A DNA stretch of 64,000 bases from Halicephalobus mephisto. Lineage: Eukaryota; Nematoda; Chromadorea; Rhabditida; Panagrolaimidae. The stretch is from positions 1,612,001 through 1,676,000 of the forward strand of contig SWDT01000001.1 of the NCBI GenBank assembly GCA_009193035.1. Direction: 5' to 3'. Below the pieces are notes generated by a model. It was not told the DNA's origin and did not search any database. It saw only the letters and a list, made by a program, of their open reading frames with translations. This document shows positions 11,897 to 23,405 of this stretch, in pieces; within the stretch, counting starts at the first letter, position 1, and the number at the start of each line of letters is the position of its first letter. Position numbers and translations under genes: made by a program.

Positions 11897-14062
11897 ATGA
11901 ACAGCTACTATAGCTTATTACTGCTCGCGAATTCTATCTTACTATCGCTAGCCCAATGTCCCACTACAATTACGGCAAGTTCCCTTTTCTCTAATTGATC
12001 TAATAGTTAACAGTGTAGGCTCCATGTTCATGTTCATCAACCCGTTATGAGCCAGTTTCTATTCATTGTGATAGAGCAGAATCGCTTGAAAATGTCCTTC
12101 GAGCCCTCGCAAATCCTCCTCAATACATTGATAGCTTAACCATCAGCAATACTCCAATTGACTTGATTCCAGAGGGATTATTTGCCGGTCTTTCCATCAA
12201 AAGACTTATTTTCCAAAATAATGGCTTGCGGGAGATCCACAAGGGGGCCTTTTCGGGTAAATTGCTCGATACTTTGGAGCAACTAGAAATCCGTACAAAC
12301 GAATTAGAAGCCATTCCCGATCACGGAATCACAGAACTACATAACCTAGAATCCCTAGTTCTTTCCGATTGCCAAATTGAATCCGTTGCTGACTATACTT
12401 TCCTGCATTATCAAAGCAGAACACGTCTTAGAAAGTAAGTTTCTGTCAATTACTATAATTCAAAATAATACTATTATTTCAGACTTGATCTCAGTGCAAA
12501 TAAGATCTCATTACTTCCAGCTCAAAGTCTACTAGGACTTGATAGTTTGGAGATTCTCATTCTTGACAAGAATTCATTTACAAGTGTACCGATAGAAGCT
12601 CTCAAGAATGTAATGACTCTTGAAGATCTAAGTTTAAGCGTTAATAAGATTTCTCACATTTCTGGGATTCTCCCACTACCCAACTTGAAGTCTCTGAGCT
12701 TGGAAGTCAATAAGGTGAGTAATTACCGCATTTACAAGAACTACAATCTCTTTTAGATCGAAACACTCAAATCAGAAGTTTTCCAACAAGCAACAGGATT
12801 ACTGTACCTTTATTTGAGCAACAACCGATTCTCGGTATTTGACCCAAAAATGTTCTACCATGTTTCTCATTTGAAAGTACTAGCAATGTCTCACAACGTA
12901 GCCATCAAACTGATTCCGTTCAATGCTTTCCAATACATCCCATCACTAATTCGATTGGAAATGACGGATTGCTCTATAGGAACTATTGAACAAGGCGCTT
13001 TCCACAACACTCCGAAAATCCAGGTCATTTCACTTGCCAGGAATAAGCTTCAAAAGTCAGTCAAATTGGGAAAAAAGTAAAAATAATGGTATTTTCAGGA
13101 TCGGAGTGTCCATGTTCAACACTCTTCCACACGTTCAATCAATCGATGTCAGACAGAATCAAGTGAGTTAAACAATCGAAAAACTAATACTAAGGAAGAA
13201 CTTCAGATTTCAATGATAGATGACTATGCATTCAGCAGATTAAAGATGCTACACAAATTGGATGTAAGCAGTAACAGGCTTCAAAACCTTCCTCCTAATG
13301 TGTTCTTTGATACATTCGAAAAGACATCTCAGCCCGTTCTCAAGGTCCTTTACCTTTATGGTAACTTAATTTTTTTCAAGTTTCCTTGATTCGGAGGACA
13401 TCTTTCAGATAATCCTTGGCGCTGCGATCATCAAATCCACTGGCTTGCTACATGGTTGCGACAGACATTAGATCTGCAGATTACTGCTCCTGGAAGTCTA
13501 CCAGCTCGTTGTAATCAACCAGCTGAGCTTATAGGAATGGATCTAAGGAATGCAGCCTCAATGATACAAACGAATGTCTCAGCAACAAAGAAGGAAGCAA
13601 AACCTGGAACTTCGATGAGAGCAATTAATCCAGGGATCATCGAAGATTTGGGAGCCAAATCTACTCTACAGCCATTTGAAAAAGAAAGAGCTCCAGTAGC
13701 AATTACTCCTTGGGCAACTATTTTCACCATTATAGGTAAATATTCCAAAACATCCCTAAAATAACAGGAAAATTTCAGTCATCACGATGATTTTGCTCTT
13801 TTTGGGTGTTTCAATCGTGTTCTTTGTGAATCATGTCGCTAAAAGGCGCTCCAGAAAAACCCACAGTCAATCCAGTAGTGATAGAGGAGATTTCGGGATT
13901 GACTCATCTACTACTTCCGGATTTGCGTCTTTATATGGAAGTTCAGGAATGCTTGCCTGTGACGCTCAGTCTGGAAGACCGTATGTGGGAGGACTCCCGA
14001 GACAACCCTATGATGTTGGGGAACCCCATAACCTCTCTCGCTCAAGTAATTGGTGGTTTTAA
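11897..14062 (+). CDS. Extracellular LRR, single-pass membrane protein (first of three paralogues)
   Basis: Exons 11897-11974, 12019-12434, 12483-12714, 12757-13055, 13099-13162, 13207-13360, 13409-13735, 13779-14062; 617 aa. Signal peptide about 1-19, Cys-rich LRR N-cap (PCSCSS), about a dozen 24-residue LRRs with LxxLxLxxN cores, a DNPWRCDHQIHWL C-cap, a Ser/Thr/Pro linker, one membrane segment about 515-540 followed by KRRSRK, and a Ser-rich tail ending NWWF. Nematode eLRR proteins of this class (LET-4, EGG-6, SYM-1) support the apical extracellular matrix and epithelial integrity. Intron 1 appears to use a GC-AG donor (ACG|GCAAGT); no GT alternative keeps frame. Head-to-tail with the two next genes. 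Position suggests it corresponds to the third LRR gene beside C. elegans let-4/sym-1, but orthology is not proven. Confidence 0.88.
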
Positions 14063-14837
14063 TTTAGTCACAAAAGAGTGTCTTTCTTATTATGCAGATT
14101 TAATAAACTGTCATGGATCAATCGAAAGTGCAAATATTTTGAGTTCGACGAAAGGGTTACACTTAACTGGATTCCATCGAATCCGTTATTCATGTATCCA
14201 GAATCGCTTTCGCTTTCAAATCTGAATCAAGTGGACAAAAAGTGGGGGAATCAGTGTTGTGAATGCTCGATTCGGTGCTTTGGTTTCAAAAGAAGCGAAT
14301 CGCGCGGATGACCCAGTTCCAAGTTGCCCCTGGTGCTGAATACCAGGTTGATTTTGCCTCTTTTCCGACTTTTTACAAGGCCGTAGGGCGGTCTCCGCGA
14401 AAAACCATTGCTCCAGTCATCCATATACGTTTAATCGTGATTCTGGAACTGTTCTCCCTTCAATGACATAACTGGTCACTAGAACGATAGACGCCCAAAA
14501 GTTTATCGCTATATCCCGCGTTCAATAATCAAATCAAAAAATTTCTATGCTAAATCTATTTTTTTCGTGTGAAAGAATATCTTCTTGAAGGTCAAAACCA
14601 TTTTTCTCTTCAAGATTGTGAAGTCGAGCAGTCATTATTTGCGGGGAATCTGAGATCATCCGCTAGCCAACTCGCCTATTCATTTTGTCGGAAAATCGGC
14701 CATCAAAAAAAGTAAAGAAGATCAACCAATCGGAGACCGAGATAACCACCTTATTGGCATTTTGAAGGACATCTAAAGTCGAGCCGAGGAACCGTTCATA
14801 TTCAGTCCTCTTGTCCTTGACGTTGACCACTACGACA
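14063..14837. other. Intergenic spacer between LRR genes 1 and 2
   Basis: Contains 3' sequence of the first LRR gene and the presumed promoter of the second. Several open frames overlap on both strands, but none has splice sites or domain content. A minus-strand open stretch overlapping the start at 14838 is antisense to the signal peptide and was not called. Confidence 0.5.
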
Positions 14838-17332
14838 ATGGATATGAAAACTTTGTTTTCCACTTCCATTTTCGGCTTTATATTACTATTCCAAGTTCTT
14901 GCTTGTCCCGAAACAATTTCTAGTATCTGTCAATGTGTAGATCAAACAGATGGAGTGCTTCTCAACTGCACGGAAACAGACACTGATCAGCTTATTCGGA
15001 TGCTTAAAAATTCTCAAGCTGAACTTGGGCTCATCAAATGGCTAATTCTTGAAAGAACAGATATCCCTCATCTCCCAGCCAACTACTTTAGTGGCTTGTA
15101 TATCAAAAGATTAGATTTAATCAAGAATGGAATGCAATCTATTGACGGGGAAGCTTTTTCTGGTCTTGGAACGACTCTTCTGGAACTTCATATCCAGAAA
15201 AATAACCTAACTAGGATTCCGGGTGCAGCTTTGAGTAAACTCAATTCACTTCTTCGATTGGATCTATCGGAGAATAATTTCCATTCATTGGAAGAAATCG
15301 ATGCCCTTCCTGCTTTAACCAAGGTGAGAATAATTACAATAGAACTTGAATGAGTTAGTTTCTTTCAGTTGTACGACATAAATCTCGCTCGGAATAAGAT
15401 TTCCGACATTCATAGACAATTCTTCGAAGCAAACAAACAATACCTGCAAACAATCAATCTCGGACATAATCACTTAAAATCAGTACCAGAAAGTGCTCTC
15501 CGTGGATTCAGAAAACTCATGGCTCTTCATCTTCACAGTAATAAACTAGAGAAACTGGAAAAAATGTCTTTCATGAATTTGCCAGTTTTGAATTTGCTTA
15601 ATCTGGCTTCGAACAAGATTTCCTCGATAGATAGACAAGCACTTGTTAACATTCCCAAGCTTCGATATCTATATCTGACTGACAACAGACTGAGATCCAT
15701 TCTCCCTTACCAATTCATTTCTTTTGAGCAATTAGAAATGATTGATTTAAGCAACAATATGATCACGGACATCCCCAAGAATGGATTTTCAAGCTTATCA
15801 AATGTTAGGCAAATCTATCTGGCTGGCAACCGTATCAATTCCATCTCCAATGATGCCTTCTACAACAGTTCAACCGTTATTCTAATTTTAGAAGGCAACA
15901 AGCTTCAAGAAGTGACTGCAAACATGTTTGACGGATTGTTTGCTCTTCAACAGCTGTCCTTGAAGGATAATCAGGTCAGTCAAACATTCAATTTATCTAT
16001 TTTTTGACATCCACAATTTTAGATCACAGACATTGATCCAAAAGCGTTCAGAAACGCAACATCACTCATGATGATCGATCTAAGCAAAAATCAGCTTCAA
16101 ACATTAGCTCCAGCAACATTCCTTGGACAGTTAAATCTGCTATTAGTGGATCTTAGCGAAAACAAACTTTCAATTACTCCTTATGCAGCTTTTAGTAACA
16201 AAGTCGCCACCGTTCTACTTCAAGAAAACCCCCTTGTGTGCAATGAGAGAGTTCATATGCTTCAACAGGGTCTTGGAGTCTTCGTTCCGAATAGTGAAGA
16301 CAGAATCTGTGCTGGTCAAAAATCTATTGCAAAAACTATTGCTTCAGAAAGTCCTAGTGGATCTGTATTCCAAGTCGACAATACAGAAGCCAGTGATAAC
16401 CTATTCTCTCAGATCAATCCTCTCCAACTCGGAACTCAAACAGCCCAGATGCCCATTGTAACCAATACAATGCCTAGAGTAATTACTTTGTATCTAATTT
16501 CTAACCACAGGTATTTTTTAGGTGAATACTCCGATCAACATCAAATCAATTCCTCCTAATACTAGTTCTAGTATAATTCGCCCAGTCAACGAAATTGCAG
16601 GACCAGCTGTACCGGAACGGCCTATTGGTCAGCCGTCAATGGGAAAGGATTTACCAAAACCAGAACCAAACTCCACAGGAATTCCCCATCCCGACGATCC
16701 AGATCACCCAGACAACCATCCAGAACGATATTATCCACTTCCCATACCGTATTTGTCAAAGCCTCCAAAACTTAATCCAGCTTACACCATCACACAGACT
16801 CTTCCTCCAAGTATCGTCATTGCTGAGGATTCTAAAGAAGTTTCAGAAAACAAGATTGAAGGAAATGCAGATGATAGTCATGTAGAAAAGTTTGAAGAAC
16901 CTAATCAATCAATTTTCGAGGATCCCAATGCAATCACAGGAGGCCAAAGAAGTGCTTACGAGCTGGATGATCAACGAACAGCCCAGAAAGCCAAACAACA
17001 GATGCCCATGACTTTGATAATCATTTGTTTGAGTACTGTAGCTATAGTGATGATTTCTGTCTTTGTGGGACTCTGTGTTGCGAGACAAAGAAGCGGTAAT
17101 TTCATTGGCTCTTCTTCTAGCAGCACCACAGCCAGATCAAATGCCCATTTTGCCACCCAAATGAATCAAATGTATGGCACTTTGCCCCAAAGGTTTGTCG
17201 AACTCATTCAATCAATTACGATTAATCTTTTAAATATTTAGAACTGGAACCCTCCCAAGACAATGTGCACAAGAAGATATCTATAACTGGCTCTATGGCC
17301 ACAATGGCTATAATGCTTATTCAAAGGCATAA
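14838..17332 (+). CDS. let-4: LET-4-like extracellular LRR membrane protein
   Basis: Exons 14838-15323, 15369-15974, 16023-16478, 16522-17192, 17242-17332; 769 aa, very near the length I recall for C. elegans LET-4. I chose the ATG at 14838, not an upstream in-frame start, because it places a signal peptide (MDMKTLFSTSIFGFILLF, cleavage near Ala19) directly before the CPETISSICQC LRR N-cap. About 14 LRRs, a C-cap starting NPLVCNERVHML, a long Pro-rich extracellular stalk, a membrane helix at about 678-703, and a short tail ending in NAYSKA. LET-4 is an apical matrix organiser needed for duct and pore tube integrity. It sits just upstream of a SYM-1-like gene, the same pairing as in C. elegans, which supports the name. 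An AATAAA lies at 17411. Confidence 0.85.
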
Positions 17333-17902
17333 ATCAGAATTGCAATCATCGACATTTGTTATTTTTGCTCTTTTCCTATACGGGCTTATTTAATTCCTAC
17401 TGAATTAAGCAATAAAATTATTTAATTAGAAATCAATTTCTTAAAATTCTTTCAAAAATTTGGCAACATGAAAGTAATCACCTTAAATGACCTAATTTCA
17501 ATAAAACAAAGAATCCCTAACGGTACCTGGTGCCAGAACAGTTCATTCTTCTGCTGAAACCCTGAAGAATACCAAAGGGTGTCCTTGACCTTGGGGCGCG
17601 AAAAAAAAACTCAAAAGGAGGACAGTGTGACACTCGCCGAAAAAATGCATATGCCTGACTTGACCCATCAGTCGATCTCGGGTTCCCGATCGGTCTCGAT
17701 CTACCTATTGTCACACCAAGAATGCGTACCTCGGTCTCTCTTTAATTATCGGACAAACACAAGATCTAGTATGACATTCAGGAACTGCAACCTTCAAATT
17801 GGATAGAGAACGCCTTCTTGACCTTCTTAACCGCGCACAGACCATTTTTGTGCCTAAACAGGGAATCAAGTTGGCTGTGAGCTCAAACCCTAGCAGCTCA
17901 CG
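17333..17902. other. Spacer between LRR genes 2 and 3
   Basis: Holds the 3' end of the LET-4-like gene and, from about 17480, the presumed promoter of the SYM-1-like gene. No exon or RNA gene is supported. Confidence 0.5.
17411..17416 (+). terminator. Polyadenylation signal of the LET-4-like gene
   Basis: AATAAA about 80 bp after the stop codon at 17330-17332. Confidence 0.6.
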
Positions 17903-19769
17903 ATGAGATTGATTGCTGTTGTCTTTCTTGTAGCAATTTCTGCTTCTGTAGAAGCTATCTACTGTCCAAGTTTCTTCCAGAACCAGACTACCTGCAGTTG
18001 TGAGGAATATATTGATGGTGCTATTGTCAAGTGCAGTGGTAAAGAAGGTCCTCTCGTCGTTGAACAACTCAAAACCAATAAAGCCGATGTTCGCGAATTA
18101 TGGCTCGAAAATGCCAAGATTATCCAGGTAAGCTTACTCTACGGTAAGAACCATAAGAAGGATTTTAGATCGGTCCAGATGCCTTCAAGCCCCTAAAACT
18201 TAAGAAACTCGTTCTTGACAACAACCCCATCAAAATGATCGATAAGAATGCTTTTAGAGGTTTGGAATCCAGTCTTCAAGATTTATCCCTTGCCACCAAC
18301 AAGCTCTCTGCTGTCCCAACTGATGCCATTGATGGACTTCGAGCTTTGAATGTCTTGAATCTTCGTTGTAACAACATCGGAAATTTGAGTGAAGTAGCCT
18401 TCATGCAGAACCCTTACCTGATTGAGGTCAACTTGGCTTGTAATCAGATTTGCAGCATCGGATCCAATGTTTTCAATAACGTGAGAACAAACTTACAAAA
18501 CTTGATTCTTGACAACAATTGCATGAGTCATATCCCAACGGAAGCTCTCCAAGGAATGGAACGTCTTGTAGCATTGCATATGAAGTACAACAAGTTGACG
18601 AAACTTGGATCTCAGGAGCTCGTTAATATCACACACTTGTCCATGGTTACTTTCACAGGTAATCAAATCGAGACCATCGAACCAGACTTTGTCAGAAATA
18701 CAAAAAACATCCGTTATATCTACTTGAATGAGAACAGAATCAGAAACATCGTTCCTAGAACTCTGAGACAGTTCAACAACACCGAAGTTATCGACCTTAG
18801 TTACAATGAACTCAGCGAAGTGACTGAAAACATGTTCAGTGGATTAGAGAATCTCCAACATCTCAACTTGGAATCCAATCAAATCAAGGACATTGCCCCT
18901 GGTGCTTTTGCTACCACTCCATTGTTGTTGCTCTGGTTGCCTTACAACTGCCTGAGCAGTATCTCCCCCAACATGTTCCAAGGAGCTTTGTTCTTGAAAC
19001 AGATTTCTTTAGCTAATAACAACATCAGAAATATTGCTGTAAGTTTGTCTTCTTGGGCTTATGAAATATTCATGAGCATTTTCAGCCTCTCACTTTCGCA
19101 CATTTGGCCAACCTCCATACTTTGGATCTCTCAAATAATAAGATCAGCGCCATCGAAAACGGAGCTCTTACTGGAACAGACTTTATGACTGTTCGTTTGC
19201 AAGAAAACCCATTTGTCTGTACTCAAGACGGATTCCACGTTCTTAACGGACAAGAAGCAATCAATCTCACCACAGAAGCCAACGTCATCTGCCACGAAGT
19301 CTCTATTCTCAACAGTACTGTCGTTTACTTGAACGGAGATAAAGACCAATGTCCCAGAAGGAAAGAATTGCCTGCTAGACAGCCTTGCTGCCTCCGTATG
19401 GCTGCTCATCCACCAACCACTCCAGAGCCCTACACTGTCTCATCTACTGAACCTGCAACTACTGAACCCACTATTACTGTAACAACCATGAGTGTTATGG
19501 AACGTGCTCGTGAACGTGCCAAGAAACTTAATATGGAAAGATTCTTGAGACTTTCACGTCCACCAGTCAAGGGAACTCCCAAGTCAGATACTCAACCAAC
19601 CATCCAAATGAGTGCTCCAAGCGAAGACAGAGCCCGTCAGCGAACACAAAACTATAGGTCCCAACTACTACCATATCTCCGCAATGAAGGAAAGAACAAG
19701 TCAGCTTCACAACCCCAAGTCGAATTCAGTGAAGATGCCCCTTCAGAACAAGTGCAAGCTGCTCAGTAA
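17903..19769 (+). CDS. sym-1: SYM-1-like secreted extracellular LRR protein
   Basis: Exons 17903-18127, 18169-19038, 19086-19769; 592 aa. Signal peptide about 1-19 (MRLIAVVFLVAISASVEA), N-cap with CPSFF and TCSCEE, about 13 LRRs, a C-cap from NPFVCTQDGFHVL through paired Cys (QPCCLR), then a Thr/Pro-rich segment and a basic, Gln-rich tail. No hydrophobic helix follows the signal peptide, so it should be secreted, as SYM-1 is. C. elegans SYM-1 is an embryonic apically secreted matrix protein acting with LET-4 and EGG-6 in cuticle attachment and epithelial junction integrity. Its place directly downstream of a LET-4-like gene matches C. elegans. Codon choice is C-richer (AAC, ATC, GCC) than in the neighbouring LRR genes, suggesting high expression. 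Confidence 0.85.
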
Positions 19770-20557
19770 TCCAAACGTCTTCGAAGTTATTTAAGCAAGA
19801 GAAACATCGATCCTCTCCTTTTGAATAACTGTAAACATTCCATTTCTTGGAGCCGATGTAACGGATCTCCTCCTCATTTCGCTGTTTTGTCTGATTTTGT
19901 GCTGGTATAAAATAAAGCTAAACCAACCTGACGATAACGTAGTCATTGTATCCGATTTAACGAAGGAATTGAGATCATAAGGGGAAGGGGCAACACCAAC
20001 GGGAAGAATTAAATGAGCATTAATCTATAATTCACTCAATTATGACCACATTCTACGGATTAAATTGATCAAACTGTTTCCTCATATTTCATAAATGTCC
20101 ATTTATAAGTCATTATTGCGTATTTTTTAAATGACGAATTATTTGTAAAATTCATTCTCGGATCTAGAAATGAATTGTTTACGTCGCGCTGAGAATGAAT
20201 GGTCCTCTCGACCTATTTCGCCCAAATTTACCTAAAATGCATTTCCTGGTCTATTTTGTCTTTTTAGAGTTCATGGTGAATCTATTATGATCAGAATTAC
20301 CGAGTTTTCAAAACCCCTCTGTTTTCAAATCGACTTAATTCAGTTCGAATTCGGATCCTTCGACTTTCAAACTTGAATTAGTCCGAAAGCAAATCGATAT
20401 TGACGATTCTCATCTTGAGAATAAATTTCTTCATTTTTTGACTAATTTTATCCTTCCCACAAAGTTTCCGTTTTTTTTGGAAGGAAATATTACATTTGAA
20501 GGATTGAATAAAACAGTTCCTATTGTTTTGTTTAGAGTTATGAAATGAAAAACAAAC
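19770..20557. other. 3' region of the SYM-1-like gene and flanking BLTP3-like intron
   Basis: AT-rich DNA without a supported exon. A minus-strand frame runs on from the BLTP3-like exon to a stop at 20378, but its Lys-rich content and a GTTTGT donor at 20552-20557 suggest this is intron read-through. Confidence 0.5.
19911..19916 (+). terminator. Polyadenylation signal of the SYM-1-like gene
   Basis: AATAAA about 140 bp after the stop codon at 19769. Confidence 0.6.
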
Positions 20558-22891
20558 CTCATCACAAAAGACGTACAAGCTCAATGGAGAATCATGCACT
20601 GGAACACCATGTTGTTTGGCAAAGAATTTCTTATCAATCTCTATTTGTTCCAGTAAATCACCAATAGTCTTCTGAACCCGCATCAATTGGAGAAATTGGA
20701 AATGATCGATAACGATACTCAAAGTATTGAGGGGCTCTAAAGCAAAATAGATATTCGGCAGCTTAGCATCAATACATCCAGCTAACATTACATCACTGAG
20801 AACTGTAATCCCATTCAATGCTTTTTTATCCCTTTCTCCTGATGGTAAAACGGCTTCCATCCACAAGGGTGAAGTCGACAAATACCATTTGGTGGCGAGC
20901 AAATCAACATTACTTCCATTGGTGGCAAGTTCAGCAGCAAGTTGTTTGGAATGAAGAACATGATTCTTAAGTTCATTTTGATTACTGTGCTTAAGACTGG
21001 AAATGAAATCGATATTATCGTTTTTCAACTGTTGGAAGAGATTTTCCACAGAAAATGTCTCGTTTTCCAAAGCTCGATTGGAAATAGTAACAGTGGAAAC
21101 ATTAACAACGAATCGCTCAGGATAACGAGAATCTCCATCAGCAAGTGGAGTAGGAATAATCAACTTTGGCATAAGTAAGTCAATTTTCGCACAAACCAAT
21201 GGAGGATCCACTGAGTCTTCATCAATATCCAATGTTCTCGTAATGTTATCTGCGACATAGAGAAGCCACCGAATAGTTCTATTGTCCACAAGTATATTCG
21301 CAGGTCCAACAGCAACTTGAGCAAGATTCGGTGGAGGCTCTGTTGTAGATCCAGGGAAGTAAAAATTAGAAAATTCAAAATGAAATGCAGGTACATTATG
21401 TGGCATCGAAAACTTGGCATTGGTCTTAGATGAATAGACATCCTGAAGATCATCCCTTTTCGTCGACTGTTCTGATACACATTCGATTATGACATCATCC
21501 ATCCGGACAACTAATGTTTGTGAAGTCAACGTCGACCAAAGTCTGCTTAAACGTTCTCTGGCATTAGGATCCATGCCGATAGATAGTGAAGTTAGATGAC
21601 GTTGAAGCTCACTTCCACAGAAAGCAGTAAACTCATTGGGAGTGGAGTACCTAACCCAATAACGACGTTCATCAGCAATTAGATTTTGCAAGTAGAAATC
21701 TATAGAGATCTTTTCCAAGGTTACTTGAATAGCACCACTCTTAATGTTCCAGTTGACGGGGTAATTTGCTTCATTATTGGAGTCATCAATTAATGTAAGA
21801 TGTACTTTGCTTATGTAGACATGATGGGAAGTCTGTCCAACATCGAATTGTTTGAATGTCGTTGATTTGATGGCGGGATTGGGAAGTCGTTGTTGAGATC
21901 GACTTTTGGCACTGTAATCAACCAGGAAAGGGGTATCTGGAACTTGATTCGATGAAGCTTTAGCCAATGCTACGATATGCTTCTGAAAGGCAACTGCAGA
22001 CCGGATTTCTGCCAATGTAGCAACCCAATGAATATCGTCAAAAATCATCTGAATTCTCCCAGCCAACAGAGACCCATCGTTGGAGTCCTTCTTGATAGCT
22101 ATCCGGCATTTACCTCCTTGAGTAATCAATCTTAACGGGGCATTTAATCGCTTCCCTCTATCGCTGTTCCCTTCTGCATGAGCAAAAGCTTGTATTTTCA
22201 TCAGATTCCATGTGATTTGTTTGAAGAAAATAACTTGATGACAGGAAGAATCAGACAACCGAGCCTTCTTCAAGTTGGCAACATCTTGAAAGAGAGGAGA
22301 TTTGCTCTCGACGACTAGGGGAGATAACTAAAGAAACTCCTTACAAGGATCGGGAAAAGTAAGAAAACAAACCCATAAAGATCCACTAAATACTTCTGAT
22401 TCAAAGCTGATATCCAATACGTTAATCTTTATCGACAAATTTTCAACAACCCGATCGGCAAATCCATATCCAGTAGACGTCGGTGTTTTCTTCGGCGGAT
22501 CTGATCCTTTCGAAGAACCTAACTCCAATGCAACATGTAATTCATCGACAATCTGAAATAGAAGGATAATCATCGGAAAAAGCAGAAATTGACTCACAAT
22601 CTTGACTGGAGAAGTGTTGATCTTAGTCCATGGAATTTTCACTTTAACTCGGTTGCATTCTGCCTTCCGGATTTTCAAGAAAGATGGTAACTCTAGTTTC
22701 TCGGTAAGGACGTCTTCATTCAATACAATGTTCCTGAGTTCTCCAGAACCTGACAGGACCTCCAAACTGATCTGATCTGGCTTCAAGTTCTTCGCAAACC
22801 TAAACTTCACATATAAATTGTCTCCTCAAACCATTTAAACAACTCACACAGACAAATGTTTAATAATTTGATTCTTAATAAGTGATACCAT
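20558..22891 (-). CDS. BLTP3/UHRF1BP1-like bridge lipid-transfer protein, N-terminal exons
   Basis: Exons 22848-22891, 22598-22799, 22373-22552, 20558-22327 give 732 residues in frame. The start MVSLIKNQIIKHLS followed by FAKNLKPDQISLEVLSGSG and KVKIPWTKI matches the chorein-like N-terminal domain of human UHRF1BP1/SHIP164 (BLTP3A/B), including the conserved KHLS..KNL core; PLRLITQGGKCRIAIKK and ITW also match that family. Such proteins form a hydrophobic groove that carries lipids between membranes at endosomal contact sites. Human members are about 1,440 aa, so the gene must continue; the last exon ends at a GTTTGT donor in phase 0. The C-terminal exons are probably at 9532-10437, which puts the three LRR genes in an intron or introns. 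Alternative: the gene ends at 20378 and is unusually short. Confidence 0.8.
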
Positions 22892-23405
22892 CTTCTAAAA
22901 AAGTCATTATAGTAAAATTCGATATATGAATCGCAATAAACCTAATTTGAATACGTTTAACCGCCGATACAATTTCCGATCAAGTCAATACCGACCCCCA
23001 AATGCTGGATGAAAACTGGTTTTCCCTGCACAAGATATGGATTAGACAACTTCTCCCGCTAACATCGCAGCTAAAAAATGAATTGGTGAAATAACCCTGG
23101 AATAAAAAACGGAAAAGCCGTGGCATCCAAGCCGAAAGTATTGAATAAAATGAGCGTTTCTGAGGCGAAAAAGAAAAGAACTGGATTTCAGAAAGCAAAT
23201 AATGAACAAGATAAGTGCAGTTTTCAGAAAGATGAGTAAATGTCAAGAAATTGGTTATCAGTTGAAATTGGCACTAAGGAATTGGTCGCCAAAATCAAGA
23301 ATCGATTTTGTTCAGCGTGAATAATTACTTTGACATCTTCGTCGTTACAAATTGCTTTTATTCAAAACTTTTCTGGAATGTGAAACAAAACTGAGAGGAA
23401 ATGGA
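22892..23405. other. Intergenic spacer
   Basis: 514 bp between the BLTP3-like start and the TAB1-like stop, both on minus. No feature seen beyond a GATATATG motif near 22920. Confidence 0.5.

Noticed and set aside
14663..14837. Minus frame (VNVKDKRTEYERFLGS..) between LRR genes 1 and 2
   Set aside because: It overlaps the antisense of the LET-4-like signal peptide and cannot be tied by splice phase to any exon.
20378..20551. Extension of the BLTP3-like exon to an in-frame stop
   Set aside because: The sequence after the GTTTGT donor is Lys/Asn-rich and unlike the family; it probably represents intron read-through, though early termination is not excluded.
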